A stretch of DNA of 64,000 nucleotides from Trichobilharzia regenti. Its lineage: Eukaryota > Platyhelminthes > Trematoda > Strigeidida > Schistosomatidae. Shown piece by piece: positions 54,601 through 57,600 of the stretch. Position numbers and translations under genes: made by a program. The stretch is taken from contig OX235270.1 in NCBI GenBank assembly GCA_944472135.2, positions 144,103,632 through 144,167,631 on the forward strand, written 5' to 3'. Each line of letters starts with the position of its first letter. Within the stretch, counting starts at the first letter, position 1. A model generated the notes under the pieces. That model worked only from the letters and a program-made list of their open reading frames with translations. It was not told the origin of the DNA and did no database searches.

Positions 54601-57600
54601 ATAGATACTCGTCGATGACATTCCCTAGTGGTCGTTCCATGTGTTGAATTGGGAAAAGTTGGAATTCAAGGACCAGTTGATTGTGATCTGATGGCTGAAT
54701 GTTCTACGAGCTCACCACCTTGCAATCAAGAGGTCATGGGTTCTAACCTCGTTTGGTGCGTACTGCAAAGAGTCCCAAACAAGGCAGAAACAGTTGTTTA
54801 GTCGTCCCTGGTTCCCAATGTCCTCTAACCAAGTTAGTTCATGATGAAATCCTGAAGTCATCCAAGTTTATTCTGCTGAGAGTAATTGTTATGGTTGGCT
54901 GGCTATCACCATCACCTTTGTTTTTCTCTATGTTTACTTGTATGCCTCCTCTCGTTGTCTCTTCAATGAACTTGTCGACTTTTTCTCCTTTAGATCTTAG
55001 ATTTCATATCACAGCATATATAAATCCTCCGCTTAATCCAGATCTTTTGGAGTCTTCTTATGGATGATTGTGCGTCGGTGGTATGGCGGTTAGGACGCTC
55101 GCCGACCATTCACATGGTCCGAGGTTCGATCACCGGCCACCCACGCACTCCTTTACCTCTCTGAGCCAGAAATAATAATGCTGGAAAAGAGGAAAGGTTG
55201 GGCATGAGGCTAGGAACCCCATCCTGTGAAAATTAAACACTGCTACAGAGACTTCAAGCCACTAGCATGAAGCCCTATGTTCCACTTGGAATGTGAAGGA
55301 AAAAAATAGTATGGATTATTAGTGTAGCGTATTCCCGTATTCTCACCGCCATACACAGTATGATGTATAATTCAGTCCACCACAGTTAAGAATATCGTCG
55401 GTGTTAATAGGCAGCCAGCTTGTCTTACTCCCGTATTCACTTCAAAGACCTCCCTAGAGTTTTCTGTTTTGGGTCACTTGATATGTGACATTGATCAAGA
55501 ATCTAAGTGACCCCAGATATGAGTAAATGTATAAAGATGTTTGAATTTATTCTACAAACAGTCTTGTGCTAATTTAATTCCTCTGCATTCCAATCAATCA
55601 AACACTCTGATCTGATCCACTTGGCCCATGAATCTCGATCGGTTTAGTTAACTTTTACTCGTAATATTCTCATAGTAATATTTTCTTAATTTAGTACATT
55701 CAGCAAAGGTTAATCATTCATTGATATTGGAGTAAGTGTCTGCTGTATGATGTTGGATATATCATAATATGATAATGTGGTGGTGTGATACAGAGAATGT
55801 GTGTATACGGAATATTATGCTCACATATTCCCACAGTTCATTACTGCATACCATATATCTATTTGAACGTTTGATTTGATGATGCTAGAGACAGAATACA
55901 TTTCCCACGGTTATATGCTGCATTAACAAAAGAATACTATGTATATTTGATCATTCTATTCCATACCGCCTAATGTAAACCTAAACCCAAAGCCCAGTGA
56001 TTGGTTAAAAAATATAAAACTGAAGATACATAAACAGGAGTTTGAATTATGAAGAATATACACCTTGGCTCCCGTGTCTTGCCTTCTGTTGTTACAGTAT
56101 GACACAAAGTCGTATACCTAGATTTCTTTAATTTTTATTCTCAAGCCTATTAGCCGCCTGCTTAAACCACTGGACTACATGAATTTCCATTTGAAATAAC
56201 GCATCAACTTTTCCATATTTTTTGTTGTTTTAATCGTCCATTTATGTCCTTGGGTCGCAAACCGTACTCGCGCGCACTTTCAATTGGCACCCAACTTAAT
56301 ACTATGTGTTTTTCAAAGGTAAAGATGCAGGAAATATAATAACAGGTTGGTTGTTGGTTCAAATTGAACAGCACTGCGTAACGCAACACATTATCGACTA
56401 CTATATATATGAAGATCCTAAACGAAGAGTTAGTATAGTCCAGTTATATACGCTGAGAATTCTGTGAGGTTTGTAAACATTTCGTCATGTGTTACAATGA
56501 ATATATTTCAGGAAAATACACTGATAAGTTGATTGTCTCACACAGTTTTACTCTCAAGAGCCTAAAACGTAAAAGCGAATGACAGATTTTTAACTGGGTG
56601 AATTTTAGCTCTTGCATCTACAATAGGTAAATAAAGGAAAGCATTGATTCATACATCTAGTGTGGAATACCAGTATCACTGTGTTACAACATACTACTGA
56701 TTGGTTGATAAGAGTAGTTGGGTGCCACTCACATCAACCAGTGGTGCTTACTAGCCAAATTACCGAAGTGATTTAAATACCAGATTTCTATTTCTCTCGT
56801 TTTCGGCCGACTACCTCGACCGTTTACTGCGTTTAACTCAGCTCAGAGGAAGAGAAGACGTTCAGCGAAGAGACTCTTTTCGGCAGAATTTGTACCCAGG
56901 ACACCATGGAAGATGAACTGGACAATCTCAAGAGAATCCTTGTCGAGAAGTGTTATCCAGAGCGATTTATTGCAAAATCCATGAATCCTACACCACAGAA
57001 GCCACCCACGCTTTGCGTCCTGAAAAAACTACTCTACATGAACCTTCAATTCAATGGAGATATATCTGCGGAAACACTAAAAAATCGACTGTCGCGCTCA
57101 CTTAAGAAAACCTTCGCAGCTGAACTACGACTAATCTTCTTCACAAAACCTATGATTCATGTGAACGTGAAGGATAAGCTACCACTGCTGGCCTCATCAG
57201 TGTGTATTCACCATTTCACATGCTCTGTGGAGCCAGGTATGTCAGCTGTACCCAGCGTTCCCTTTCCAAAAGTATCACCGAACACTTACCAACATGGTTT
57301 TACAAAGGAGAAAAACGATGCCCCCACAGCTCCATCTTAGAACATCTGATAGGATCTGGACACCAAGCTACACCCCAAACTAACTTCAAAGTCGTCTACA
57401 GAATACGAAGTAGTCTTCCTAAAGGTGTACGAATCATATTTCTTCAAACTACAGAAGCAATGGTGACTCACATGCTAAGTTCTGAACTCTGCATACAGAA
57501 GAAGTTCGTTCAATCACTACACTTGCAATGGACGTAATCTATCTTATTACACGATAGGCGAATTCTACCTAATCCTTTTCTCTTCTGTCTCTTCATTAGT

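Larger units (their letters stand above)
53736..55505 (-). mobile_element. RTE-like retrotransposon, split by SINEs
   Basis: Minus strand: 53736-54350 carries the tail and C-terminal half (RMSKSARNGKAKQTVIILKS, VRNKIRIFNTNV). 54870-55070 continues the RT, and 55310-55505 more RT text. SINE-D (54362-54870) and SINE-A (55072-55307) are inserted. Confidence 0.65.
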
